Assembly: GCA_002500925.1 (NCBI GenBank)
Contig: DLTN01000089.1
Coordinates: forward strand, 1 to 29,477
Source of the DNA: Gemmatimonadales bacterium UBA7835
GTDB lineage: Bacteria; Gemmatimonadota; Gemmatimonadetes; Longimicrobiales; Gaopeijiaceae
DNA length: 29,477 nucleotides
Reading direction: 5' to 3'
This document shows, piece by piece, positions 16,928-25,819 of the stretch; the first letter of the stretch is position 1, and every line of letters begins with the position of its first letter. The translations under genes and the position numbers were made by a program. The notes beneath the pieces are model-generated. The model saw only the letters and a program-made list of their open reading frames with translations. It had not been told where the DNA came from and did not search any database.

Positions 16928-18232
16928 ATGAAAGTCCTGACGACCTCCCTGCATATCGCTACCGTCGTCTTTATTCTATCGGTCGCGGCACCAGTGTCAT
17001 TGCACGCCCAAAACACCGACATGGGCTCTACAGGTGCAGAAGCGGGCAACGAACTCCGCGTATGGCTAGTAACTGCTGGCCCTGGCAGTGCCGTTTGGGA
17101 GCGTTACGGTCACAACGCGATAAGAGTGCTCAACACGAGCACAGGCTACGACGTCTCCTACAACTGGGGGATCTTCAGCTTCGGACAGCCCGTGGAGTTC
17201 ATTATACGATTTCTTCAGGGTCGCATGCTTTACATGATGGCACCCTTCGATACTCAGATCATGCTTGACGCGTACGCGAGAGACAACCGAGAGGTAGTGC
17301 TCCAAGAACTGGACCTTACAGCTTCAGAAAAGCTCGAGCTGCAAGCCTTCGCTGAGAACAACGCATTACCGGAGAACCGGGATTATGCATATCAGTACTT
17401 TCGCGACAATTGTTCTACTCGAGTCCGTGACGTTCTAGACATGGTTCTGGCAGGCGAATTCAAGGAGACCTTTAGTAACACCCCGACAGGTAAAAGCTAT
17501 CGTTGGCACACCAGAAGGCTGACGAAGGTCGACCCGCTAATCTATGCAGGCATGGACGCGCTGCTCGGACCTCGAACGGACACCGAGCTGACAATCTGGG
17601 ATGAGATGTTTCTTCCTCTGAGTCTTCGCGATGAGATCAGAGATTTCAAAGTAGTGCGACCTGATGGGACAGTAAGAAATCTCGTCGGATCGGAAGAGGT
17701 TGCTGTATCGTCTACTCGCCTCAAAGAAGCAACTGCACCGCCCAGTTGGCTTATGCGTTTCCTGACTCTAGGGATGGTCTTCGGCCTAGCCTTCGCTTCC
17801 CTCAGATCGAAGCTTGTAAGTAAGTCGGCTGCTGGGCGTCGACTTATCTTCGTCGCTGCAGCTGCATGGTCGGGCATCTTCGGAGTCTTAGGCATGATAC
17901 TCCTCGGCCTTCTGTTCACAGACCATACGTTCTCGGCTTGGAATGAGAATCTCTTTCTCGCCAACCCCCTTCTTGGTGTTCTTTCTGTCGCGCTGTTCAT
18001 GTCATGCCTCGACCTAACCTGGCAAACTCGCGCCCAAAAACTTTCTGCCGTTTGTGCCGCGATCGCGTTGGTCGGGCTGGTCTGGCAAATCACGCCCATA
18101 TCCGGACACGAAAATGGAGCATTTTTCGCTCTCCTTCTTCCTGGTCACCTGGGCTTAGCGTGGGGCCTACGTGCAGACGGTACCGGTATTCCCGAAGCGT
18201 ACGACGCCCAAGCCAGCAGTGAGCTAGACTAA
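16928..18232 (+). CDS. DUF4105/Lnb-type membrane protein (candidate lipoprotein N-acyltransferase)
   Basis: This 434-aa protein starts at the ATG at 16928, which gives a clean signal peptide (ending near SLHAQ, residue 27). The frame is open further up to 16841, but the extra 29 residues hide the signal. Residues about 40-300 form the DUF4105 periplasmic domain with YGHNAIR (His62), YNWGIFSFG and YFRDNCSTR (Cys162), a His/Cys pair typical of this papain-like fold. The C-terminal third has about five hydrophobic helices. DUF4105 proteins were recently assigned as Lnb, which N-acylates lipoproteins in Bacteroidota. Activity here is inference. Lipoproteins encoded in this window (10388, 28114, 28957) could be substrates. 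Confidence 0.8.
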   Translation: MKVLTTSLHIATVVFILSVAAPVSLHAQNTDMGSTGAEAGNELRVWLVTAGPGSAVWERYGHNAIRVLNTSTGYDVSYNWGIFSFGQPVEFIIRFLQGRMLYMMAPFDTQIMLDAYARDNREVVLQELDLTASEKLELQAFAENNALPENRDYAYQYFRDNCSTRVRDVLDMVLAGEFKETFSNTPTGKSYRWHTRRLTKVDPLIYAGMDALLGPRTDTELTIWDEMFLPLSLRDEIRDFKVVRPDGTVRNLVGSEEVAVSSTRLKEATAPPSWLMRFLTLGMVFGLAFASLRSKLVSKSAAGRRLIFVAAAAWSGIFGVLGMILLGLLFTDHTFSAWNENLFLANPLLGVLSVALFMSCLDLTWQTRAQKLSAVCAAIALVGLVWQITPISGHENGAFFALLLPGHLGLAWGLRADGTGIPEAYDAQASSELD

Positions 18233-18371
18233 CTTCCTTGTCCGAAAACGAGCGCTGGCAGGGCCCGATAAAGAAGAACGATTCCAAGTCCTGAAAAAAT
18301 TAGCTGTTGTGTCGACCGGTCCAGACTGTAATTCTGCTCAGGAATCCAGTGAATGCCCGAGAAGAAAAGGC

Positions 18372-20036
18372 ATGCCGCCAACTAACGATGAACTCATCGC
18401 GGAAGCGATGACCGAAGAAGCGCCACTCCTACCGCTGTTGCATCGAATTCACGAGCGGGACGGCTACCTGAGCGAAGAAGCACTCCGGTCAGTGTCAAAG
18501 GGGCTGAGAATTCCGATCGCGGATCTATTTGGAACAATTACGTTCTACCATCACTTCGCACGTGAACCAGGTGGCTTCGAAGCACCCCGAGTCTGCACAG
18601 GACCAATCTGCTGCCTCAAAGGTGCGCGCGACTTGGTAGCCGAACTAGACGGTGCAACCGGAATGCCGTGCAGTGGCCGCTGTGATGAGCCGATCCCAGT
18701 GATCCGTGGAAGTCAGACATTCGTCGGTCTATCAGCCAACCAGCTCACCGTAGGAGACACTCCAGTCCCCCCTGCCAAAGCAGGAGATTACGAGGAGTGT
18801 GTCTTCGCTAACATCAGGCATAGCGACCGAAAGACTATAAGGGGGTATCGCCAAACCGGGGGATATGAAGGTCTTGAAAAGGCAGTCACCTCCATGAGCC
18901 CTGAACAGTTGACCGAGATGATCGATCAAAGTGGGCTTGCTGGCAGGGGCGGAGCGGGATTTCCGACGGGACGAAAATGGAAAGCGGTAGCCGATGCTAC
19001 AGGAGGACCAAAGACTGTAGTCTGTAACGCCGACGAGGGTGAGCCCGGATGCTTCAAAGACCGAGCCCTAATGGACCACGATCCCCACGCAGTTTTAGAA
19101 GGCATGGCTCTCGCATGCTACGCCACAGGGTCACCAAGGGCCTTCCTTTACTTGCGGTACGAGTACCCAGAAACTGAGTACCTCCTAGCCAATGCTATTT
19201 CGGAGGCCGAAGCCGCGGGATTTCTGGGGGACGACGTGTTCGGAACGGGCACCAAGATTAAGATCCATCTGCGTCGAGGCGCGGGTGCCTATATCTGTGG
19301 AGAAGAGACCTCGCTACTGAACTCGCTTGAGGGTGGTCATCCATTCCCAAGGAATCGACCACCCTACCCGGTCACGCACGGATACGAAGGGACACCGACA
19401 GCCGTGAACAACGTCGAGACCCTTGCGTCAGTGCCCCCAATCGTCCTACACGGACCCGATTGGTATCGAGGTTTGGGTCTAGGAGATCATGCAGGGACAA
19501 AGGTGATTTCTCTGTCAGGAGACGTGGCACGACCGGGCAATTACGAGGTGCCACTCGGCTTGCCATTATCCACTCTGATTGAGGAATGGGCTGGAGGAGT
19601 CCCTGACGGTCACACGGTACAGGCCGTAACCATGGCAGGGCTTTCGGGAGGATTTCTTGCCGGCCACGACCTAGATGTCACCCTCGACGAGCCATCGATT
19701 CGAGCCAAAGGTTCTTTCTTGGGAGCTGGTGGGATCATGGTATTCGACGACACCCGCGACATGATAGAGATCTCGCACATGGCGATGGAGTTCTTCGCAG
19801 AGGAATCATGCGGAAAATGCTTCCCGTGCCGGATCGGTACGCAGCGGCTCACTGAGCGACTCGTTGGTAACGCCGGACCCGACAACCTTGAGCAGTGGCT
19901 CGATGAAGTCAGCGATCTCAACAAGACAATGAAGGAGACCTCAGCCTGTGGGCTCGGTCAAGCCGCGCCACTGATCACGGAGAGCCTTCTCAAGTACTTT
20001 CCTCAAGCCGTGCAGACGCATGTCATTGGCGACTGA
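18372..20036 (+). CDS. NuoE-NuoF fusion: NAD- and FMN-binding electron-transfer subunit of formate dehydrogenase
   Basis: This 554-aa protein joins a NuoE-like domain (residues about 1-135) to a NuoF-like domain (about 165-550), like HoxF or fused FdsG-FdsB. The [2Fe-2S] ligands are CTGPIC (Cys75, Cys80) and PCSGRC (Cys100, Cys104). NAD/FMN binding is shown by GRGGAGFPTG (191-200) and CNADEGEPG. The [4Fe-4S] ligands are CGKCFPC (480, 483, 486) and Cys526. It should pass electrons from the formate-oxidising subunit to NAD+. The ATG at 18372 has GAGAAG 7 bases upstream. A GTG at 18309 is in frame but has no ribosome site. It precedes the catalytic gene by 20 bases. Confidence 0.92.
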   Translation: MPPTNDELIAEAMTEEAPLLPLLHRIHERDGYLSEEALRSVSKGLRIPIADLFGTITFYHHFAREPGGFEAPRVCTGPICCLKGARDLVAELDGATGMPCSGRCDEPIPVIRGSQTFVGLSANQLTVGDTPVPPAKAGDYEECVFANIRHSDRKTIRGYRQTGGYEGLEKAVTSMSPEQLTEMIDQSGLAGRGGAGFPTGRKWKAVADATGGPKTVVCNADEGEPGCFKDRALMDHDPHAVLEGMALACYATGSPRAFLYLRYEYPETEYLLANAISEAEAAGFLGDDVFGTGTKIKIHLRRGAGAYICGEETSLLNSLEGGHPFPRNRPPYPVTHGYEGTPTAVNNVETLASVPPIVLHGPDWYRGLGLGDHAGTKVISLSGDVARPGNYEVPLGLPLSTLIEEWAGGVPDGHTVQAVTMAGLSGGFLAGHDLDVTLDEPSIRAKGSFLGAGGIMVFDDTRDMIEISHMAMEFFAEESCGKCFPCRIGTQRLTERLVGNAGPDNLEQWLDEVSDLNKTMKETSACGLGQAAPLITESLLKYFPQAVQTHVIGD

Positions 20037-20056
20037 TCACAAAATGGAACAACACC

Positions 20057-22792
20057 ATGAGCGATAATACCGGGCGCACGATCTTCCTCGACGGAGAGGA
20101 AGTACCGTTCGATGGAGGTGAGACCATTTTCCAGGTGGCCGAGCGACACCACAAAGATATTCCCACCCTCTGCTACGACGATCGTCTCGAAGCATTTGGG
20201 GGCTGCCGACTCTGCGTCGTGGAGGTCGAAGGAGCGCGCACTCCGGTCGCTTCTTGCACGACGATGGCTGAGGCAGGGATGCGCATAAGAACAAAGAGTG
20301 GATCGCTCGAAATGCACCGACGCGTTCTGCTTGAGATGGTCGTCTCCGAGAATCGCGAGGTCGACGTCGACGAACTCTCGGGCTATGCATCGCAAGAGAT
20401 GAAAACTCTCGTCGACCGCTACAGCGCACGCACCGGCCGTTTCGCCGGCGATAAGTCTGGCGTTTCACGTCCGGACGACCCCAATCCGTTCATCCTTCGG
20501 GACTATGAGAACTGTATCTCATGCTACCGATGCGTCAGGGTCTGTGCCGAGCAGGAAGGCGACTACGCTATCTCGATCATGAACCGGGGCTTCGAGACAC
20601 AGATCACGACCGAGTTTGGCGGCCTGCTGAAGGACTCGTCCTGCACATTTTGCGGACAATGCATCCAGACATGTCCGACTGGCGCCCTGGGGGATCTCAA
20701 AGCGCTACGACATGTAGAGGTCGAGGAGCCTATCGAGAAGACTCGCTCAGTTTGTACATACTGTGGTGTCGGCTGTGCCCTCGACATTATGACCAAAGGC
20801 GAACAAGTCGTGGGCATCCAGCCAGCGATGGACGGCCCAGCCAACGAAGGCGCACTCTGCGTGAAAGGTCAGTTCGCCTTTGACTTTGTTCATCACCCAG
20901 ATCGTCTAAAAACACCATTCATAAGGGATGATCACGGACAACTCGTACCAGCTACATGGGATGAGGCACTCGATAAGGCGGCCGCCGGACTTCTTGAAGC
21001 CGTAAACGAACACGGCCGCCACAGTCTCTACGCGATCGCCTCTGGCAGAGCCCCGAATGAAGCCGGATTCACTATGCAGAAGTTCGTCCGAGCTGGGTTA
21101 GGGACCAGTTATATCGACAATTGCAGCCGTGCCTGACACTCTCCAACAGTCGCCGGTCTGGCGGCAACGATCGGGCGTGGCGCCATGTCGAACCCACTAC
21201 GCGACATGGAAAAGCCTGATGTAATCTTTTGCATCGGGACAAACATGACGGAATGCCATCCCGTCGCAGCGACGCGCCTCAAAAAAGCAATCGCTAACGG
21301 GGCGAAGATGATCGTTGCAGACCCCCGGGAAATCGGGCTCGTCGAGTTTGCCGACATGCACTTGCCACTCCGAGTAGGCTCAGACGCGGCCCTCCTGCTT
21401 GGCATGGCCCATGTAATCGCCCGAGAAGGGCTGATCGACGAAGCGTTCCTCGCAGACAGGACAACCGAAGCTGAGGCATTCCTAGCACACGTGAAAGAGT
21501 TCACGCCAGAGTGGGCATCAAACATCTGCGACGTCCCACCCGAGCTAATTGAGCAAGCCGCTCTGCTCTACGGTCGGGCGGATCGGGGGGCGATCTATTA
21601 CACGCTGGGTATAACCGAGCACATCTGCGGTGTGGACAATGTTCAAAGCTTGTGCAACCTGGCACTCATGACAGGAAACATCGGTCGCGAGGGCACGGGT
21701 ATCAATCCGATGCGAGGCCAAAACAATATCCAGGGCGCAGGTGATGTAGGAGCGATCCCGAACAACTATCCAGGCTTCCAGCCGGTCACTGATCCCGCGA
21801 ACCAAGCCAAGTTCGAGGAGGCGTGGGGACGGAAGATCGATATAGATAAGGGTATCACCAAAGTGCGCGCGCTAGAGCTCGCCGGCGACAAGATTCGAGC
21901 GATGCTAATCGACGGTGAGAATACGCTGGTTACGGATCCGGACAGAGAGCACTGCGAGCACGCGTTGAAGTCACTCGACTTCCTGGTAGTATGCGACCTT
22001 TTCATGACAGAAACCGCGGAATTGGCTGATGTCGTCTTCCCGGCCTCGGGCTTTGCGGAAACCGACGGCACACAGACGAACACCGAGCGTCGTGTCCAGC
22101 GTTTGCGACGTGCGACACCGCCGCCAGGCGAAGCTAAGCCTGACTGGTGGATTGTTTCACGACTTGCTCAGAGGATGGGCTTTCAGGGTTTCGACTACAG
22201 CGAGGCCAAAGACGTCTTCAACGAGCTCTGTTCTCTCTCACCCACATACGCTGGCCTTGATTGGGATCGTGTCGAGCACGGGGAATATCAATGGCCGGTC
22301 CCCGAAGAAGGGCACCCGGGCACACCACGCCTGCACGAGGACGGTTTCATCAATGGACGCGGAATCTTCAAGTTGATCAGATACCGCGATCCAGCTGAAA
22401 CAGTCGACGATGAATACCCGGTGTGGCTCACGACAGGGCGGCGACTCGAATCCTATCACTCCCGAACCCAGACCGGACGTTCAGAGGGAATCGACTACCT
22501 CCTCTCGGAAGAAGTCCTTGAAGTACATCCTGAAGATGTAGCGGCTTGGGGTGTTAAAGACGGCAGTTGGGTGGAGATGGCGAGTCGCCGTGGAGCGGTC
22601 ACAATTAAGGTGAAGGCGACAGCACGTTCACCACGAGGTACCGTCTTCACTTCATTCTCGTTCAACGATGTGCCTGTCAATGTCCTAACCGGAGGAGGGT
22701 ACGACCCAATTACGGATACTGCGGAACTGAAGGTCTGTCCTGTGCGAATCCAGCCACATTCTTCAGCACAAAACACTGAGGCAGCAATCTGA
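20057..22792 (+). CDS. fdhA: Selenocysteine-containing formate dehydrogenase catalytic (alpha) subunit, read through UGA at 21134
   Basis: This is one 911-residue molybdo- or tungsto-selenoprotein when the in-frame TGA at 21134-21136 is read as Sec360. It oxidises formate to CO2 at a bis-MGD centre. Domains in order are: a [2Fe-2S] ferredoxin fold (Cys39, 50, 53, 67), a region where the NuoG His-Cys cluster is lost (about 84-115), two [4Fe-4S] sites (Cys153/156/159/163 and Cys196/199/202/206), a molybdopterin-domain [4Fe-4S] site (Cys233/236/240/268), the MopB core, and a C-terminal molydop-binding domain (about 790-900). IDNCSRA-U-HSPTVAGLA aligns with the family motif around the catalytic Sec or Cys, with His361 conserved. 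Frame and coding character continue unbroken after the TGA. Ordinary gene callers would split it at 21136. Confidence 0.92.
21134..21136 (+). other. UGA codon decoded as selenocysteine (Sec360)
   Basis: The only stop inside the fdhA frame falls exactly at the metal-ligating Sec/Cys position of formate dehydrogenases, followed by the conserved His. The downstream 552 codons remain open and conserved in the same frame. Confidence 0.9.
21137..21166 (+). promoter_or_regulatory. Bacterial SECIS-like hairpin for UGA recoding
   Basis: GUCGCC (21149-21154) pairs with GGCGGC (21160-21165) as a 6-bp stem including one U-G pair, with a GGUCU apical loop at 21155-21159. The loop starts 19 bases after the UGA, the same place and nearly the same loop as I recall for E. 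coli fdhF. Part of the identity is forced by the protein motif VAGL, but the stem closes with different bases, which supports a real SelB site. Confidence 0.82.
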
Positions 22793-22796
22793 GGGG

Positions 22797-24557
22797 CTAG
22801 AAACTATGAGCGCCTATGTCGAAGCGGCGACTCCGAAAGTGATCTGGGGTCAGGAAACCGAGCGCTAGCCTGTTGAGTTCGAAGGTGACCCGAAAAATCG
22901 GTGAAGTGTCAGGGCCATTAACAGGAAACGCCACATCAGCGCGCAGTACGTGGCGCGCACCACGCCGAAATGCGAACCGAAGGCCAGCCCCCACTCCTTT
23001 GTGCCAACCAGAATCGATCCCGAAGGGGGCATCACCCGACCAAACGCGCCCCATGTCGGCGAAAACCGTCATACCGAGATCGAACCTGCGTGACGGCCAC
23101 GGAAGCACGATACGATCTTCGACTAGGAACCGCATCGTCCGCCCACCCGGATAGCTATCCTCCGGTAACGAGCGAAGCCCGTCTCGTCCACCTAGGCTGA
23201 GTTGGTATGGCATAGTGGTGTTCCAACCACCGGCCATCGAGGCACGAAAGAAGAAAGTTTGCCCAGGAAGATTGCTGCTCCTTAGGTACGCTACTAGTTC
23301 AGCGTCAGCTAGGACGTCTTGCCATCCATCCTTCGCCCGGCGGGACTCGATGTACGCCCCACCGTGTAGGATCGAAGAACCAATCGGAGCGGTAAAACTG
23401 GCATTCGCGCGGCCAAAAAACTCATTCATTCCGATCACGCCATCCGGCACTAGGACCCCAAAGCCACGCCCTGCTGAGGCCCCCACGAAATAACCCAGGC
23501 CGACGAGAAGCCGGTCGCGGAGTCCGTCTATGCCATAGTACTCCTGATACCGCATCTGGCTTGCACCTAGGTGTAACCAGACCCGACTAGCCCCACGTTC
23601 TTTTATCTGACGTGAGAGCGGACTGGGCACAACGCCTGGAAGAGGAACTAGTTCGTCGAGGTTGTCGTCCGCTGCGGCTTCGATCGTTCCAAAACGAGTC
23701 ACATCACGAGAGAGCGTGAGTCCGGCGATTATAGACCGACCTCTCTCACCAAACCGCTGAGCTGCCGAAAACTCGATCACCTCTCGGAATTGAGGGGCTA
23801 GTACCTGACTAAGTCCGTCGCCGAGAGGAGTGCTGTAAGAGTAGAAGCTCGTACCTCGACTATATCCCTGACGCACCGAGTATTGGCCTGTCTCTCCGAT
23901 GAAAGGATATCTGACATGCTGATTGATGAAGTCACCCGGCCGATCTCGACCAACCTCAATGCTCGCGTCAGTTCGTCCGAACAACCGAGGTGTGGATACC
24001 GACACGGCTCTTGTCCTCGTCTCCAAGCGATTTCGGTTCGTGAACTCAGCGAAGACCCCTTGGCCAAGAAAATTCTCCTCAGTGACCTGAATTTTCTCGA
24101 GGTTTAGACCCTCATCGTAGGTCACACCCAAATCGACCTGAGTCGACCACTCGTCGAGTGTACTGACTGTGACGTGCCGGCCCCCAGCTCCATCAGGCTT
24201 AGATGTCACGCGCGCTTCAGTCAGAAAGCCGTATGACTCTAGAAGGCGCTCCGATTCCTGTGCTAGGAACGCGTCATAGCAGTCACCTTCCTCGAATAGA
24301 ACCTCCCGTCGAATAAACGATTCCTGAGTCCGGATGTGGACCACATCCATAAGCCGGTAAACCCATGCGACCGCGCCGATGTCCGTCGAATCGGGGTCAA
24401 ACACAGAACCACGGATAACCTCAATGTCGGTAATCACCCCGGCATCACAAGACTGACGGACGAGGTCTACTTGGACGGTATCAGCCTGAGCAGAAACCGC
24501 TTGAGTACGCAAACCACAAAAGACAACCAGCGCGACGATCAGAACCATGCGGGACAT
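22797..24557 (-). CDS. BamA/TamA-like (Omp85) outer membrane beta-barrel protein
   Basis: This protein of about 586 aa starts at the ATG at 24557, giving a signal peptide that ends near AVSAQ (residue 24). The frame is open to a GTG at 24677, but that would bury the signal. A single POTRA-like domain (about residues 70-145, with REVLFEEGDCYDAFLAQESERLL) precedes a bacterial surface antigen (D15-type) barrel of alternating strands. The last residue is Phe, as in many outer-membrane barrels. It is shorter than BamA (about 800 aa, five POTRAs), so it is a minor Omp85 member rather than the main BamA. It ends 4 bases from the convergent fdhA stop, with no terminator between. Confidence 0.8.
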   Translation of the reverse strand: MSRMVLIVALVVFCGLRTQAVSAQADTVQVDLVRQSCDAGVITDIEVIRGSVFDPDSTDIGAVAWVYRLMDVVHIRTQESFIRREVLFEEGDCYDAFLAQESERLLESYGFLTEARVTSKPDGAGGRHVTVSTLDEWSTQVDLGVTYDEGLNLEKIQVTEENFLGQGVFAEFTNRNRLETRTRAVSVSTPRLFGRTDASIEVGRDRPGDFINQHVRYPFIGETGQYSVRQGYSRGTSFYSYSTPLGDGLSQVLAPQFREVIEFSAAQRFGERGRSIIAGLTLSRDVTRFGTIEAAADDNLDELVPLPGVVPSPLSRQIKERGASRVWLHLGASQMRYQEYYGIDGLRDRLLVGLGYFVGASAGRGFGVLVPDGVIGMNEFFGRANASFTAPIGSSILHGGAYIESRRAKDGWQDVLADAELVAYLRSSNLPGQTFFFRASMAGGWNTTMPYQLSLGGRDGLRSLPEDSYPGGRTMRFLVEDRIVLPWPSRRFDLGMTVFADMGRVWSGDAPFGIDSGWHKGVGAGLRFAFRRGARHVLRADVAFPVNGPDTSPIFRVTFELNRLALGFLTPDHFRSRRFDIGAHSF

Positions 24558-24733
24558 ACGACCGTCATGCTTCAGCGAGCCGCCATCTGACGACCGGGCG
24601 GAACCAAACAATGCAAAAACGCGGATAGAGGGTACGGGGGCTAACAAGCAGTTATAGGCGCATAGAAGATACCGCACTGCGGGCTCTGTTGTTCACTCCT
24701 TCCCCAAAACCTCGGTGGCTCGCATTAAATAAA

Positions 24734-25795
24734 TCATCCTACTCTGGGGAATGCGTCTCTCCGGTAGGAAAGCTCATTTCCCCTAGCATACCCAAATGCT
24801 GATGTACGAAAAGCATCCCACGAAGCATAGACGCGAGCGAAGTCAGCGTTTCGAGACGACTGGTCTTTCAGATAGGCGTTTGACTCTCGCCACGCTGCGT
24901 CCAAGACATCATCGGGATACCTTCGCAACATCACCCCATGGTTCTCTATCAGCCTGCGTAAGGCACGTGGCTCTTCCACATCGTATATAGCGAGTCGATC
25001 AATCGCCGTCTCTCCGCACGCAACCTCTAAAATACGCTGATATGACAACGGTAATTCACGAAACGAGTCGTCACTTACCAGAAGACCCATCGTTACACCC
25101 GGCTCCCACCAGCCTGGGTAGTAGTAGTTCTTAGCGATCTGGTGAAGGCCGAGCTTCTCGTCATCATACGGGCCTACCCACTCAGTCGCATCGATCGCTC
25201 CCCTCTCCAAAGCCGGATAGATCTCCGCTCCGGATAGAACCTGCACGGTAACCCCCAGCCTCGTCATGATTTCCCCGCCAATACCTGGAATCCGGAAACG
25301 AAGCCCCGCTAAATCTGAGAGTGCCTCGATTGGCTCACGAAACCACCCCCCCATCTGACCGGGAGACGCGATCGCAGTCAACGACCGAAGGCCAAACTGC
25401 CCCCACACCTCATTCAGCAAATCAAGTCCGCCACCATGCCACAGCCATGACAGCTGCTGGCGCGTAGTGAGTCCGAAAGGGACACCCGTATCGAACGCCA
25501 ATGCAGGATGCTTACCGATATAGAAATATCCGGGTGACAGACCTGCTTGGACTGTACCCTGCATAACCGCGTCCATAACCTGAAGCGGTGGCACCAGTTC
25601 TCCGGCCGCATAAACGCGGATGGTGAACTGTCCCCCCGTCATCGCCGATACTCGCTCGCTCACGCGTATAGCGGCACCGTGGAGCAGGTCAGCACTCGGA
25701 GGAAAGCTAGATGCGAGCCTCCACTCGACCCTCGGTCCCGAAACCGAGCGCTTCTGTTGCACTTGAAGACCCAGAAGATCTCTTCGTGTAATCAA
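24734..25795 (-). CDS. TRAP transporter DctP/TakP-type solute-binding protein lacking a normal signal peptide
   Basis: This protein of about 353 aa matches TRAP substrate-binding receptors. VEWRLASSFPPSADLLHGAA opens the first lobe, the hinge region carries SDLAGLRFRIPG, and DATEWVGPYDDEKLGL with NYYYPGWWEPG is typical of the TakP (alpha-keto acid or dicarboxylate) group. The start is uncertain: TTG at 25795 gives ITRRDLLGL, a Tat-like twin arginine, but no hydrophobic core follows, and other frames do not supply one. A GTG 11 codons on is an alternative. No DctQ or DctM gene is nearby. It follows the GMC gene by 24 bases. It may be a cytoplasmic or misplaced receptor, or a degraded one. Confidence 0.8.
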   Translation of the reverse strand: MITRRDLLGLQVQQKRSVSGPRVEWRLASSFPPSADLLHGAAIRVSERVSAMTGGQFTIRVYAAGELVPPLQVMDAVMQGTVQAGLSPGYFYIGKHPALAFDTGVPFGLTTRQQLSWLWHGGGLDLLNEVWGQFGLRSLTAIASPGQMGGWFREPIEALSDLAGLRFRIPGIGGEIMTRLGVTVQVLSGAEIYPALERGAIDATEWVGPYDDEKLGLHQIAKNYYYPGWWEPGVTMGLLVSDDSFRELPLSYQRILEVACGETAIDRLAIYDVEEPRALRRLIENHGVMLRRYPDDVLDAAWRESNAYLKDQSSRNADFARVYASWDAFRTSAFGYARGNELSYRRDAFPRVG

Positions 25796-25819
25796 AAACC
25801 TAGCTTCCCACGGCGGGTC

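Noticed and set aside
18327..18332. TGTAAT as the -10 box of a separate FDH promoter
   Set aside because: No acceptable -35 at proper spacing; the operon could equally be read from upstream of the Lnb gene.
20057..21136. Treating fdhA as a frameshifted or nonsense-mutated pseudogene
   Set aside because: The frame does not change, the stop is a UGA exactly at the Sec site, a SECIS-like hairpin follows, and both halves are well conserved.
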